A DNA stretch of 64,000 nucleotides, taken from NCBI RefSeq assembly GCF_043290135.1, contig NC_134700.1, positions 77,355,000 through 77,418,999 on the forward strand, given 5' to 3'. This stretch comes from Rhipicephalus microplus (taxonomy: Eukaryota > Arthropoda > Arachnida > Ixodida > Ixodidae). Made by a program: the position numbers and the translations under genes. A model generated the notes under the pieces. That model was not told the DNA's origin, did no database searches, and saw nothing but the letters and a program-made list of their open reading frames with translations. The stretch's first letter is position 1, and each line of letters begins with the position of its first letter. This document shows, one piece after another, positions 42,613 to 53,512 of the stretch.

Positions 42613-42876
42613 GCAGATTCAAAGATAATCCGTTTGGTTTCACAGCTTTTTGAACGAAAGCTTAAATTAAAGTAACTTATGAAATCGCTCCTCGAGTGAT
42701 GACGATGTCCAAGCAGTTTATTATTTCCATGTTGCAGTCCGTGTCTTACTCTGTATCTTGAACAACTCTTTGCATATGCAATGTCTAATATCGATAAGTG
42801 TAAAGCATCCTGGAAGTGGAGCGCTTTGGTACGCCAGTTGATTTGGAATTATAGTGTAATGTCGCACTCAGCAATA

Positions 42877-43062
42877 CAGTAGACTCCTTTTAAACAAAAC
42901 CTGAAGGGACCAGGAAAATGTGTTTCCTTTAAGAGGAGTTTCTTTTACTGAGAGATAAACAGGGGTATAATATTCATCTATGAAACCAAACATGTTAGTG
43001 GCAGTTATTTCATTTAAGCAGCAATTTAATTTAAGAGAGTTTAATTTAATAGGAATCTACTG
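42877..43062. mobile_element. Tigger-type MITE
   Basis: The element is 186 bp, flanked by TA (42875-42876 and 43063-43064). Ends are CAGTAGACTCC and GGAATCTACTG, an imperfect inverted repeat of the CAGTAGAxTCT kind known from Tigger/pogo MITEs. The interior holds the AACCTGAAGGGACCAGGAAA word common in such elements. Confidence 0.75.
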
Positions 43063-43150
43063 TAGGTGCATGCTTTGCCCCGTGCAACAGCTTTCCCCCG
43101 ACTCCCAGTCTTGAATCCAAAACTTGCTTTTTAATAATGTTAGCATTCAA

Positions 43151-43194
43151 TTCCACTTTCCTTGCAATGTTTTCACATTGCAAGGAAGGTGGAA
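43151..43194. repeat. 20-bp hairpin with 4-nt loop
   Basis: Arms 43151-43170 and 43175-43194 are complementary except for one mismatch, with loop TTTC. It may be a foldback or a small structured RNA. Confidence 0.75.
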
Positions 43195-44246
43195 AATTGC
43201 TTCCTTGCCATGTTTTATGCCATGGCTGTGGCTTCACACGTTATCTATAATTGGGTGAAACATAGGGAGCAATATAGTAGCCAAGACATTTTTCCTGCTA
43301 CAACATATTTAAAGAACTAGTCAAATTGGTGCAAGTAGCCAGACCCAGCATCTATGGCGGTACCGGCTTCTGTGGTCACTGTTCGAATCTCGCCGCTTTA
43401 ACTGCCTTAGCAGAGGCGCAGGCGTAGCAGACGAACACAAGTCCTAAGATGGAAAAGGCCTTACGATGGCTCATGGACATGTGAAGAAACGGTTTGTGTT
43501 TCAAGAAATGGTGTGCGCACGCATCTACAGATGCTCTGTTGTGATGCGGAGAGCCGGGTCACTCGGGAAGCAATGAAATGCTTTCGATGGGACTAATCTG
43601 TTTCGGGACATGCCGTTAGATATGCACTCCCCACCACCTCCCCCTTTTTTTATTTTGCTTCTCAGCAAGTTGAGATTTCAATCGTAGAATAAATTTTGAT
43701 GAAACGTAGAGATTGTTTCCACGACAGCAGCACAGACTGTAATCAGTCTGTTTACGTGACCCGGCCTTGTCTTTTGAAAATTACATAAAAATGTTTTGAC
43801 AATTCCAAGTACGTTAGTAAAGACTACGAAACATGGCCAGAAGATAGTCCATAGACAGCACATAGACAAGTACGATCTGTCTGCTGACTTGCATGACACA
43901 AGGTAAACAAAAACCTGCCCGACCGCACCCGTTCGTGCTACGCGAACGATGCCTCCCCCCCCCCCCCCCTCCTTCACGCGACGACAGCTCTCGCAAGTTT
44001 TCAAACGCACATAAAACATATGAAGTGCGGGGCGACGTTAAAGTTTTTAACTTTATACTAAGCATGATGGCAATGACAAAAATATGCTTAAAGTGACCAT
44101 ATAAATGTTATCCCAATAAAATTGCACATTTTTACACTGCTTCAAATAGAGGAGAAAGCTGTGGAATGACCATCTATTCACCTCAATGGAAAGCACAACA
44201 AGAACTCTCCTTTCAATTGTGTTTACCATCACTCCAGTGAGCTCAC
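43195..44246. other. No gene recognised; poly-C run at 43953-43969
   Basis: A C-rich homopolymer of about 17 bases is present. ORFs on the minus strand here contain Gly runs only because of this tract. Confidence 0.35.
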
Positions 44247-44335
44247 CCAGAATCCATGGTGTCGCTCGAAGCTTCAGAGTTGCTACTGCTAGGTGCTGCC
44301 TCAGCTGCTCCTTCTTCAGTTGCGTCAGCATGTTC
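44247..44335 (-). CDS. Candidate internal exon, acidic Ala/Ser-rich
   Basis: On the minus strand a pyrimidine tract and AG (GAACTGTTTTGCAG) precede an 89-bp open segment that ends in GG before GTGAGC. In one frame it encodes HADATEEGAAEAAPSSSNSE and then further Ser/Asp. Splice signals on both sides favour an exon, but no partner exons or family are seen. Confidence 0.3.
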
Positions 44336-44706
44336 CTGCAAAACAGTTCACACAACATCAAAGCAGAGCTGCAGAGTAATCTGGTCTGATTGATTGAAGC
44401 ATGGCTGTTATTGAGAAAAGATTAGGCCACTGAAAACAAAACACAGCAGTATCTATATAGGCTGCCAGATGTAGCAACGAAACATGTCGATCATGGCTAC
44501 GAATTGGCCTGACTATACTTCAAACAAAATGTCTAGAAGTTGTATTCATCATAAGTTTTTCGTCAATGGAGAGCGATACGTTGGATGATAACAGCAATTG
44601 CAATGGTCTGTATGAAGATGATCTACTGACAAGGATTGTGACAGCCAAAGTCTCACAGCGTATACTCAGAAGTTTGCTCTTGCACTCTGAAAAGCGGCAT
44701 TATCTT

Positions 44707-44870
44707 GAGGTGGTCGCGGGATCGAATCCCAGATAAGGCGGCTGTATTTTCGAAAGAGGTGAAAATGCTTTAGGCCTGTATGCTCAGATTTGAGGGCACA
44801 TTGAAGAACTCCCAGGTGGTCGAAGTTTGCGAAGCCCTCCACTACGTCGATACCTATTCCAAAGTGCTCA
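44707..44870 (+). repeat. Ruka-like SINE fragment, tRNA A-box part missing
   Basis: GGTGGTCGCGGGATCGAATCCC (B box) followed by GGCGGCTGTATTTTCG and CCAGGTGGTCGAAGTTT in the SINE order. It ends after CCCTCCACTACGTCGAT. Confidence 0.7.
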
Positions 44871-46484
44871 GACATTTAATCACTATCAGCAGCAGAAACG
44901 ACAATAGAGTGAACAGCAACGTAGGTTCGTGTGTTGCCCTATAAACGTGCAGCAAACCCTTCGCTGATTCGCAAAAGGAATAATTATGGAGTAGTGGGCA
45001 CTTTGCTGTGCTTGCTATAGGCATTCAATGATACTTTGAAGTGGCAAATTCTATGCGCACAGTCACTCGTTTTCTTAGGCACGGTTGAGGCATGCACCCA
45101 AAACCGAAGCAGGCAAGCAATTCAGAAGGCAATGCAAACGAGGCTTGATTACTATATCATGATCTACTTTCATAAGCGAAGCTCAAGCGTCCTGAAAAAA
45201 TTTTTGTTGAGAAGTATCTTTCTCGTTTCTTTTTCTTCTGATTTCGCGCGATAGTGGGTAGAGTAGACACTGGTGGCAGTGGACAACTACAGTGACAAGA
45301 AGGGCTGTTGTTGTGATCTCAATTGCAGAGTGCTTTCAGCTGTTTCAGTTCCTTGAAGGACACTGGACCGTACACAAATGACAGAGAAGCCATCAGCTGT
45401 ACCAAGCTGTCACCCGCTTTGGCTGTTATCGGTTTCTCGTTCATGCTTCCCACCCTTTTTTCACAGTGGAAATGGGAGGTGTAGCTTTTGTCGTGACTAT
45501 GCCCACTTAGGCAATGCAACACGACATTGTGGCAATTATATTATAGGCACGCTGACAACTAATGAGCAAGGCTTTCCGAACATGTCACAGCAGAGCCAGG
45601 AGGAAGTTGGATGTATGCGGCCTTCTCCTAGCGGTAAGGTTATGAGATGCTTCTTCGTCTCGAACGCTTTCGTTGTGGTAATACTGCCTGTGCCGGTAGT
45701 TTCGGGGCACTACCAACCAGCAGAGGGCATCACAAAAAAATGAAAATGCCATAGAGGTGATATAGACGTTCTTTTCGTGGGCACCGCCATCTTGCTAGAG
45801 TGCGGCCCTCTTCTGGTCTGGCAACCCAACTGGCAAGTGGGAAGCTCGCTGTTTGCATAGAAGGTAAGCATGCGGCTGCGGTTTTATCGTTCTTTGTAAG
45901 TTTTATGCGGTGAATTTCGACTGAAGTGATGCAGGCTCTTTGGATAATGAGTCTATGAGACATTCTGACAAGGTTCAAGTCATTGAGGGTCAATTATTTT
46001 ATTATCGAATACCACGAACGCATCCATCTCTGTTGATGCACCGACTTTGTGCTCGAAAAATGCACAATATTTTAATGTCTTCTTTTTTTTGTTTTTCAGA
46101 ATGAGCAACAGCATTTCGAGAGCATAGTGAATATCTTTTTTGAGCTGTAGTTATCCGCTTTTCTAACAAGATTTCTTTACGCCACGCTGTCGCATCGGCT
46201 ACCGCTCTTTGCTGTGCGTTGGAGTGTAGTGGCTCGTCCTTATTTCTTGGCACTGACGGTGTTTGTTAACTGCACACTAACTTTTGTCTAAGTTGTTTCT
46301 CAACTCTGAAGAAGTGACCGTTTCTTACTCACTTGTTTCTTTTTTACAGGCGTGTACTTGCATAGAGCTGTTACATCCAACTACGCTTACGTGCCTGCGC
46401 ATCCTCTTTTCATCTTCTTTTTTTACATCACGATATTTAAGTAAGTCGATGCCGTGGTACTTTGACCGATGATAGAAAGAAATG
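44871..46484. other. No gene recognised
   Basis: Minus-strand text around 45260-45740 has scattered Cys/His and several stops and could be an old ORF, but no family was recognised. Confidence 0.35.
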
Positions 46485-46874
46485 TTATGTGGGGATGTTT
46501 ATTGGGGAAATATTGTCATCGTTGGGATAGCTGCATATGCTGCGTACCTTCGATTTATAGCCGAGGTTGAGCATCGGTGTCGAAGTTGTTGCGGTTCGTT
46601 TGCCTCAGAAATGCTCTGAACATACCCGAGTACCCGCGGATGGTGCAAAGTTTTTCCTGTTAAAGTTTGCAAGCCATAGAAGTCGCTGCTCCTCGTTCAC
46701 AGGAAAACGATGCAGCTTGAAGAGTCCACAGCCACAAAAACTCCGTGTCTGGTGACGCACATAGCACATTTCTTCCAACAGCAGTTTCTTTTTTCTGTAG
46801 TTACTGCACCAAAAAACAGGGCAGTGGTTCCCTGATGACCAATTTTTGGCTGTCATAGCAATGAAGAAAAACAA
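46485..46874 (-). pseudogene. Third THAP-domain relic
   Basis: The minus strand reads HCPVFWCSNYRKKKLLLEE, an insert of about 20 codons, then LFKLHRFPVNEEQRLLWLANFNRKNFAP and TRVCSEHF. Together these are the C2CH zinc ligands and the conserved Trp of a THAP domain. Directly after EHF comes TGA, and the same frame then gives GKRTATTSTPMLNLGYKSK, the usual continuation in THAP proteins with a PxLNLGY box. The stop is therefore a lesion. All four metal ligands are intact, so this copy is less decayed than those at 21709 and 26738. Confidence 0.65.
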
Positions 46875-48300
46875 AATCCGCAGGTTGGCTTAATACACGG
46901 CAAATCGCTAAATAACGCCACGCATGCCAGCATCAACACATACACTCCAAGCCATCACCCGCATGCTAGAGAGGAGGAATGCGTTGGTTGGCAGACCGGA
47001 CTTCACCGCTCGATGCAAAGCTGGGCTCGGAAAGCTATAACCAGCAAAGCGCTGACACCTTAAAATGTTGTGATTGTTGCCATTAAAACAATACTTTAAA
47101 GAAGCACGAAATATAACAGTTCAAAACACTGAAATTCTCGCAGTAAAAATCACACACAAGTGTTTTCATAATATAAACGGACGGAAATTGTATCAAGTTT
47201 ATATCAACTACATTTAGGAAAGAAAAATCACACCATCTTTCCAAAGAGTACCCTGATGGAATGTGAAGCATCCGCGTTGCCGACGCTTGTGTTCGGCTTC
47301 CTTGGCTCGAGCCTCGTCGGTGCTGCAGGCGCAACGTCGCAAGAATGGCAACTCTTGCAGTGCCAGCGATGACCGGGTTAGGCTTAATCTCTCTGTTGGA
47401 TGTTTCAAAGGGCAAAGGAGCGTCGTCTTCCAGCGTCCTCTCCATCACAGATAAATGAGCCGAAAAAGTGTTACCAGTTGATGTGCGCTCGAGCAATAAA
47501 GAGGGTGAAACGAGAGAGAGGTGACATAAAAAGACATCTTTCAGAGCACACTTTAGACGCTCAGTAGCGGCAGGTGTTGCAGGCGAATGGATGAGGTGGG
47601 AGCTGCGGGCACTGCAGCGAGCGCACGGCAGGCGAGGAGAGCACATTGCGGCAAGTTGGTAGGGATGCACGGAGGAACACCGTTACACAGGCTAGCCAAA
47701 AAGCTGCTTTGCATCTAATAAAATGGCTATTTATGAAATTTACTGCTTGCGAAAAGGAGCATTTACAGGCTTGCTTACTATACGGCGTCACCATCCATGT
47801 ATCGTGTCAACATTTCATAGCGTGATCGTGTGACAATCGACCAATTGCACCGGCTTGCTTGGGCCCTGGCTGAGCCGTATATTCATCGTCTGTGTTTTTT
47901 GTTGCCACGAGCTGACAACTACACTTAATGTGACAGTCTCTTACTGCGATGCAACAGATACCTATAAAACAGGAAAAAAAGCCAGGGGGTATTGCACCAT
48001 GCAGTGGTAAGTGCACGTCACTCCAAAGCTAGTGTCGTTCTATTATGGTGGCAACCAAGCAGCTATAGGTTTTAATGCATGGACCCTATGAGGAGCTTTT
48101 TTTCTAAAGTTTATATATTGCCACAAGCGAAACAAAACAACCAGCCAGGAGTTGACGTCTTTTCCAGAACCAGACCAGAAAGCAACATTCTCTTCTTCTT
48201 CCACTTCTACGCGTGTCCACGCCACAACGAATGGCTCATACACATTGACGTGTGACAATATCAACTCTATTAAAAATGACGCCTGGGTGGAAAAATTGTA
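46875..48300. other. No gene recognised
   Basis: A 195-codon open frame on the minus strand (47083-47670) starts with GTG and has only a charged stretch (TDEARAKEAEHKRRQRG in a neighbouring frame). I cannot assign it. Confidence 0.35.
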
Positions 48301-48356
48301 TTACTGCAGGGCCAACGCGTTCGATGCTCTAACCACTGAGCTACCACAGCGGCGTT
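48301..48356 (-). repeat. tRNA-like 5' half, SINE head relic
   Basis: The minus strand reads GCCGCTGTGGTAGCTCAGTG followed by GTTAGAGCATCGAACGC, a good A box and anticodon-side sequence. The B box half is missing. Confidence 0.5.
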
Positions 48357-49910
48357 ACTGCAGGGCCAGGACGCCCCTTCAATGTACAAGGGATGTAGCT
48401 GCAGTTGGAACAATGAACCCAGGAGGAATTCTTGCCAACCCTGACAGTGAGCAGAAGCAACAATAGAAGGTGAACGAGAACAAGATTACAGGCACTTGGC
48501 CCACAAGGAAGATCGGACAGGCACTAGAGAGTTGCATGAGAATCATTTTTCGAAATGGACCATTCCACAGCACTGCGATATTTGCAAAATGTGGTCGCCG
48601 CGGCTTTCTGCAAAAAATAGCAAGCTCATTCAGGAGGTGCAAAAAAATGTCACAGCATGTTTACTGGCCATTCAAGAAGCCTCAACATTTACGAAAATTT
48701 TATTGTAGGTCAACCCACCACTTCTCTTTCACAGAGATTATTACTTTAGATGGAAATAGCGATTGTAACTAGACTAACCTATACATAAAAGGCACACTAA
48801 AGTGAAATAATTTACATCAGAGTGAAAGCTCAATGTATGGCAACATCCAAAACGACAATATTATCAACAATGGTGCCATAATTCCCGAGAAATTAAGGTA
48901 AATGCACAAGAACACAAGCACCAGAGTAGGACATTTTCAAAATGATCCCGATGACATCAGACGGACCGCCTACAATAATCACTAGTAATCGATCTAACTG
49001 CACTAAATAAAGAGCCTTCCATGCATCAAGAGATGCAATAAAATGCTGCTTGTTCGTTTCTGTTTGATTTATGGAAAAAAGAACCGCCGGAAGTTATTAT
49101 GGGGAAGGCACTAGTGGCACAAAAATTCAATTTTCGTGTGGTTACACAGAACAGATGGTGCCATCTAGCGAGGCGCAGTTGAAACAAAAAATTCTGCAAT
49201 CTCGAAGTCAATGAAGGGAAATTGATCAATGGCCGTTGGCGCTGCTGTTGCTCCCGCTGCTTTCCGTCTGCTGCTACTAGTGCAGTAAAGCTGGGCAACG
49301 ATGTGCAGGACAACAGTGATGTGAGTCGGTCCGGTCACTCCGCTTTTTGAGGCGGGAAATTTGAAGTGCGCTAACGCAATGCGGACGCCTAAAACGTGAT
49401 TTTATTTCAAAACAGGCTCTTCCTTGGAACAGAAGTAACACTGCGAGATTTCTGGACCGCTACTTCAACAATCAACGTCGACTTAATGTTGACTTTAGTG
49501 TCCCTCTAAGAAAGCAAAACCACTTTTCCTCTAAAAAGGCATCATCATTAAAGAGCACGATTCCAGGACAAACCATGCTACAACTACGGCTTCATCTTTG
49601 CCAATATTTCATTGCAAGGCGTTCCACTCGAGCATTTTTTCTTATTCTCCTCGATTTCCACCATTTGCACAGCGCACCAAGTGTAGTGTCCATTTCTCTT
49701 TTGTTGATACGACATTCAGAAACAGAAATCACATGTTTCTGAGAAGGTACAAAAGGGGTTTTGGTGGTCTCATAGGTTTTTGGCTGTTGCATGCTACTTG
49801 TCACATCAAACCAATAAGAAACACACGACCTTTGTCGTTACAGCCACATGTCAAAAATTCACTTCCCATAACAAGATTAGCCAATTCGCTCCACTGTAGC
49901 ACAAAATTAT
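48357..49910. other. No gene recognised
   Basis: Short ORFs without motifs. A repeat-like segment at 49350-49510 ends TTGACTTTAGTGTCCCTCTAAG, which I remember as a common tick intergenic word. Confidence 0.35.
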
Positions 49911-51554
49911 TGTAGTTTTATAGCCCCGCCGCAAACGCGACAAAAGAAGAGAGCCCCGTGGCTTGTGATGTGCGAGCCACGTGGAGATCAGATCGCTCTG
50001 ACTTTTGGCCCCTCTGGATGCGTCAGCTTCTACCGCTTGGTTTTTCTTTTCCCCCGCGTCCCAATAAAGAGCTGCAACCATGACATAGCCTCATCTGCCA
50101 CCGTCTAATTTCATTCTTCTACAAATGATGAACTCAGACGCAAGAATCAGTGAGCAGCACTGCACCTCTGCTACCGAGTGCCATGGACATGTACCAGCCA
50201 GCCAACAGTTAGAGGCCACGATTCGCCGCACTACTGCCACCTTTCCATGCTTTCTGCATCGAAAGGTGGTTTGTTCAACAACATCTGGCTCCATGAATTT
50301 ATGTTTGAGGTCCTCGAGTACGTACTCCCACCTGACTTCAAACGCCACCTCACCTACTTCTCGTGGAGCCCTCGCTCTTACGACGATCTGCAAGGTGCCA
50401 TGCTCCATTTTTATGGCAACAGACACCATCCTTGTCCCAGCAGTTACACCGCGGCATCTGCCTCATCACCTTTCGAGACGCGTCCCCCATCACAGCCAGT
50501 CCACCCCACTTCCCCGCCAGCAACAACTGGCCACACAGGTGATGGAGACCACCCTTCTGCGCCAATTGACCCACAATTCGGAGAGGCCTGCAGCCCCGCA
50601 GTCCACAGTTCTTGCATCCAGCGTGCCAGTTTTGCCACCTCTCTCAATTATGGATTCGACGCTGGGTGCTACCCCGTGCACCTCGAATTCGTTGCAGAAA
50701 CCTTCTCGGCAGCACACTCTGCCCTAGGCAATTCGACGACACCAGCAAAGCCAGCTCATTCACCTGCAGAGTGCATGCCTGTATCAACACCTGTAGAAGC
50801 CCACAACACCACTAAGCAGGATTCCAACCCCACAGTACGTGACTCAACCTCACGGCACCTCTCGAGCACCTACTAGACTACACTGGATCAGCATGATGAG
50901 GAAGCCCAAGTCGCTTGATTCAACAACCAGCCCATAAAGAAGCATGGTACTCTGAAGTCCACGCCGGCCATTCGTGCATGTTTCCATTCAGTGATGACAA
51001 ATGGCAGCCTGTCCTCTGCGCTGTGGTTGACGTCGCCTGCTTGGGAGGTTGCAGGTTGCATCCCCAGCAGCCCATTCCTCATCCTCACATAGAAAGCGAG
51101 TGCCTGACTGTTGGGTTCTACGCTGTCAACACGTTCTGCCTTATGATTCTTGAGCTTGTTCTGGGGCACCCTGAGCTCTTCGTCCACAATGAGACTCTCA
51201 GCCTCGACCCCCGGTGCCTTCCACTTGCCCATTCAGCTGACCACAGGCTCCCTCTGAACCTCTCAGTGGACGATATATGGACTGCCATACATGTATATAG
51301 TCTTTGTTCTTTTAGCTTCTCTTTCTTATCAACATTTTCTTTTCAATCACACAATGCACTAGGAGGGGCCCTAAGCAGCACCGCAGCAGACACAACAAAA
51401 AAGAGAGCCTCGTAGACATCAGAACGCTCTGGTTTTTGGCCCTGCTGGATGCGTGAGCCACAATTGCTTGGTTTTTCTCTTTGCCTGGGTCCTAAAAAAG
51501 AGCTGCAACCACGGAATGGCCTCATCTGCCACCATATCATCTCGTTCCTTTACA
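49911..51554 (+). mobile_element. Short non-autonomous LTR element
   Basis: Two related terminal segments, 49911-50123 and 51292-51554, share GAGAGCC, CGCTCTG, TTTTGGCCC, TGCTTGGTTTTTCT-like and AGAGCTGCAACCA words in order. They start TGTA and end TACA. The first has lost about 60 bp internally relative to the second and keeps CCAATAAAGAG. The 1.17-kb interior has a Pro/Thr/Ser-rich open frame (50178-50876) with a gag-like start (WLHEFMFEVLEYVLPPDFKRHL) and a short piece resembling a pol C-terminus. No enzymes and no target duplication were found. Confidence 0.5.
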
Positions 51555-52286
51555 GTTTATTCGGTGAAATAAAATTTGTCACTTGCACAATGATATGCAC
51601 GCATTTCTTGGTACCAGAAGAGCCGTGAAAATAATGTACTTAATTTGCGTTGCAGGGCCCCTTTAAGCGCAGCTAAAATTACCAAGATGTGTTTTTTTGT
51701 TGGGCTAGTTAGTCACAGGTAACAGGTAAAAACTGTGCAAAATATACTAGGCAAACAAAGAAACACATAAAAGCGCTCGTCGTGTGTTTTTCTTCGTTTG
51801 TCTTGTCTACAATGCACTGTTTTTACCTTATAAAAGTACCCAATTAAAGTTTTTTGTTCATTTTCTCCTTAGTCAACAAGTGATTGTGGGTGCACAAGGC
51901 CTGGCTAATATGAAGGCAAACAACGGTCTTTATAGGGAACGTTTTATGACATAACATTAAGATGTCGAGCCAAAAGCGACAAAAGGCAGCAGATATATTT
52001 TCAGGCACTGAGAAGCATAGAGAATCAATCACTGGGATCAACACTACAAAACGGTATAAAGTAGGCTGCTTTAAAATAGATCAGAAAATGTAGGGTACTA
52101 AGATATAATGAGGCACACAACTCCAATTTATCCTGACTACACCGTGTTTTTCACTGTACACAAACATTTTTTTTTTTCGAACAGTGAAATTAACAGCAAG
52201 AAACCTCGAACTTGACAAAACAATACAATCACAATAGTGAGTACCTGTCACAACTTATCAGTACTTGGTGCTCACTCAAGTGGACA
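51555..52286. other. No gene recognised
   Basis: AT-rich, nothing supported. Confidence 0.4.
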
Positions 52287-52288
52287 TA

Positions 52289-53167
52289 CCGTATTTACTC
52301 ACGTAAAGAACCCACCTTTTTTTTTTTTTTTCAGAAAAGTTGACGCCAATTTAGGGGGAGGGTTCATTACAGAAGAGAAAAAAGTAACAGAAGTTATAAC
52401 AGCAAAAATTACGGGTGACGACTTTGCTTACTTTGACCCGTGAAATGCACGACAAATTTTTTGTAGCCCAAAGCTCTTTTCGTTTCGTCTCGTAATGAAA
52501 GTGCATGGATCGACACCAAAGTGTCATCCAGCCGCTCGGTTCCATTGCTCCAGCGCATGCTGTTACTAAACAGCCATGTAGCAAGCCCACCGGCCAAACG
52601 CACCCTGCGCAGCAGGTGTCCCAACTAAGTTCACAACAGCAAACCCAACAACAAAAATGCAGCTTAGAATGGCGGCACACAAACGTTGTATTAGACGTTG
52701 CATGCAGGTGCACAACGCGCCGTCGGCGCAGTGGGTGCGGTTGCACTTTGCATAGGTTGATGCGGTAGCGCTCTGCGACGTGTTGCATGACGCAGCGCGA
52801 GCGCCATTTTGGATGCCACACACTTAGTTTTTGTACTACTGAGTTTGTGTGGCAATATCAGCAATGAGGTTTCTCTTGCATTCGACAGATGGCGCTTTGC
52901 CGTACAAGGCGGGACTTTCAAATTTTAATTGACGTCGTCCATGCTCACGCTGCTCGCAACTGTTTAGCATAATTGCATAACTAGGTAACTCTTGCTTTTA
53001 TTCTGTTGTTATCTTGTCATATAATGGCTTGATTTATTGTTGTTTCAATCATTATTAGCACTGGCTATCATACCGAAATAAATTGAACACATACAGTTAA
53101 AAAAGTTTTTTTCCCCTTTTTTTCAAGGATCAAGGTGTGGGTGGGTTCATTATGCAAGTAAATACGG
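52289..53167. mobile_element. Non-autonomous TA-flanked DNA transposon (MITE-like, 879 bp)
   Basis: It is flanked by TA on both sides (52287-52288, 53168-53169). The ends form an imperfect 28-bp inverted repeat: CCGTATTTACT then TAA.GAACCCACC, followed in both by a T-run and GGTTCATTA sequence further in. The first bases, CCGTATTT, equal those of the pogo element at 35672, so it may be mobilised by a related transposase. No transposase is seen inside. Confidence 0.75.
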
Positions 53168-53169
53168 TA

Positions 53170-53512
53170 CCTCCTAACATCCAACAACAGCATCAAGTCT
53201 GGGACTGCAACTCATGCAGGGCGAGAATGGTCAGAATGATAACCCCTCAAACCACAAGGAAATGATTTCAATTTAAGCTCATGTACTGCACAAAGATATT
53301 TTTTTTTAATTGCACAACTTCAAAGAGCTAGGTAAAAGCCAGTACACGCGCTACCCCCACAGCCGCACCGCAGGCGGTGGACACCTGCAGCACGCAAGCT
53401 GAAGGCAAAACAGTAAATCGGCACGCTCTTTTGCCTTTCGTTTGCGGGCAGCTGGTGCCCCGCCACGTGCAGTGTGGCTGTGTGGGTAGAGCGTGTGCAG
53501 ACCTTAAATGCT
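53170..53512. other. No gene recognised; possible 3' UTR of the zinc-finger gene
   Basis: It lies downstream of the minus-strand zinc-finger stop. No clear polyadenylation signal was picked. Confidence 0.3.

Noticed and set aside
43340..43400. tRNA B-box-like word GTTCGAATC
   Set aside because: Isolated; no A box at the right distance.
43893..44096. ORFs with a Gly or Pro run
   Set aside because: The run comes from a poly-C homopolymer, not from a coding constraint.
47083..47670. 195-codon ORF on the minus strand
   Set aside because: Starts with GTG, has no recognisable domain, and its composition shifts to low-complexity hydrophobic at the end; likely chance.
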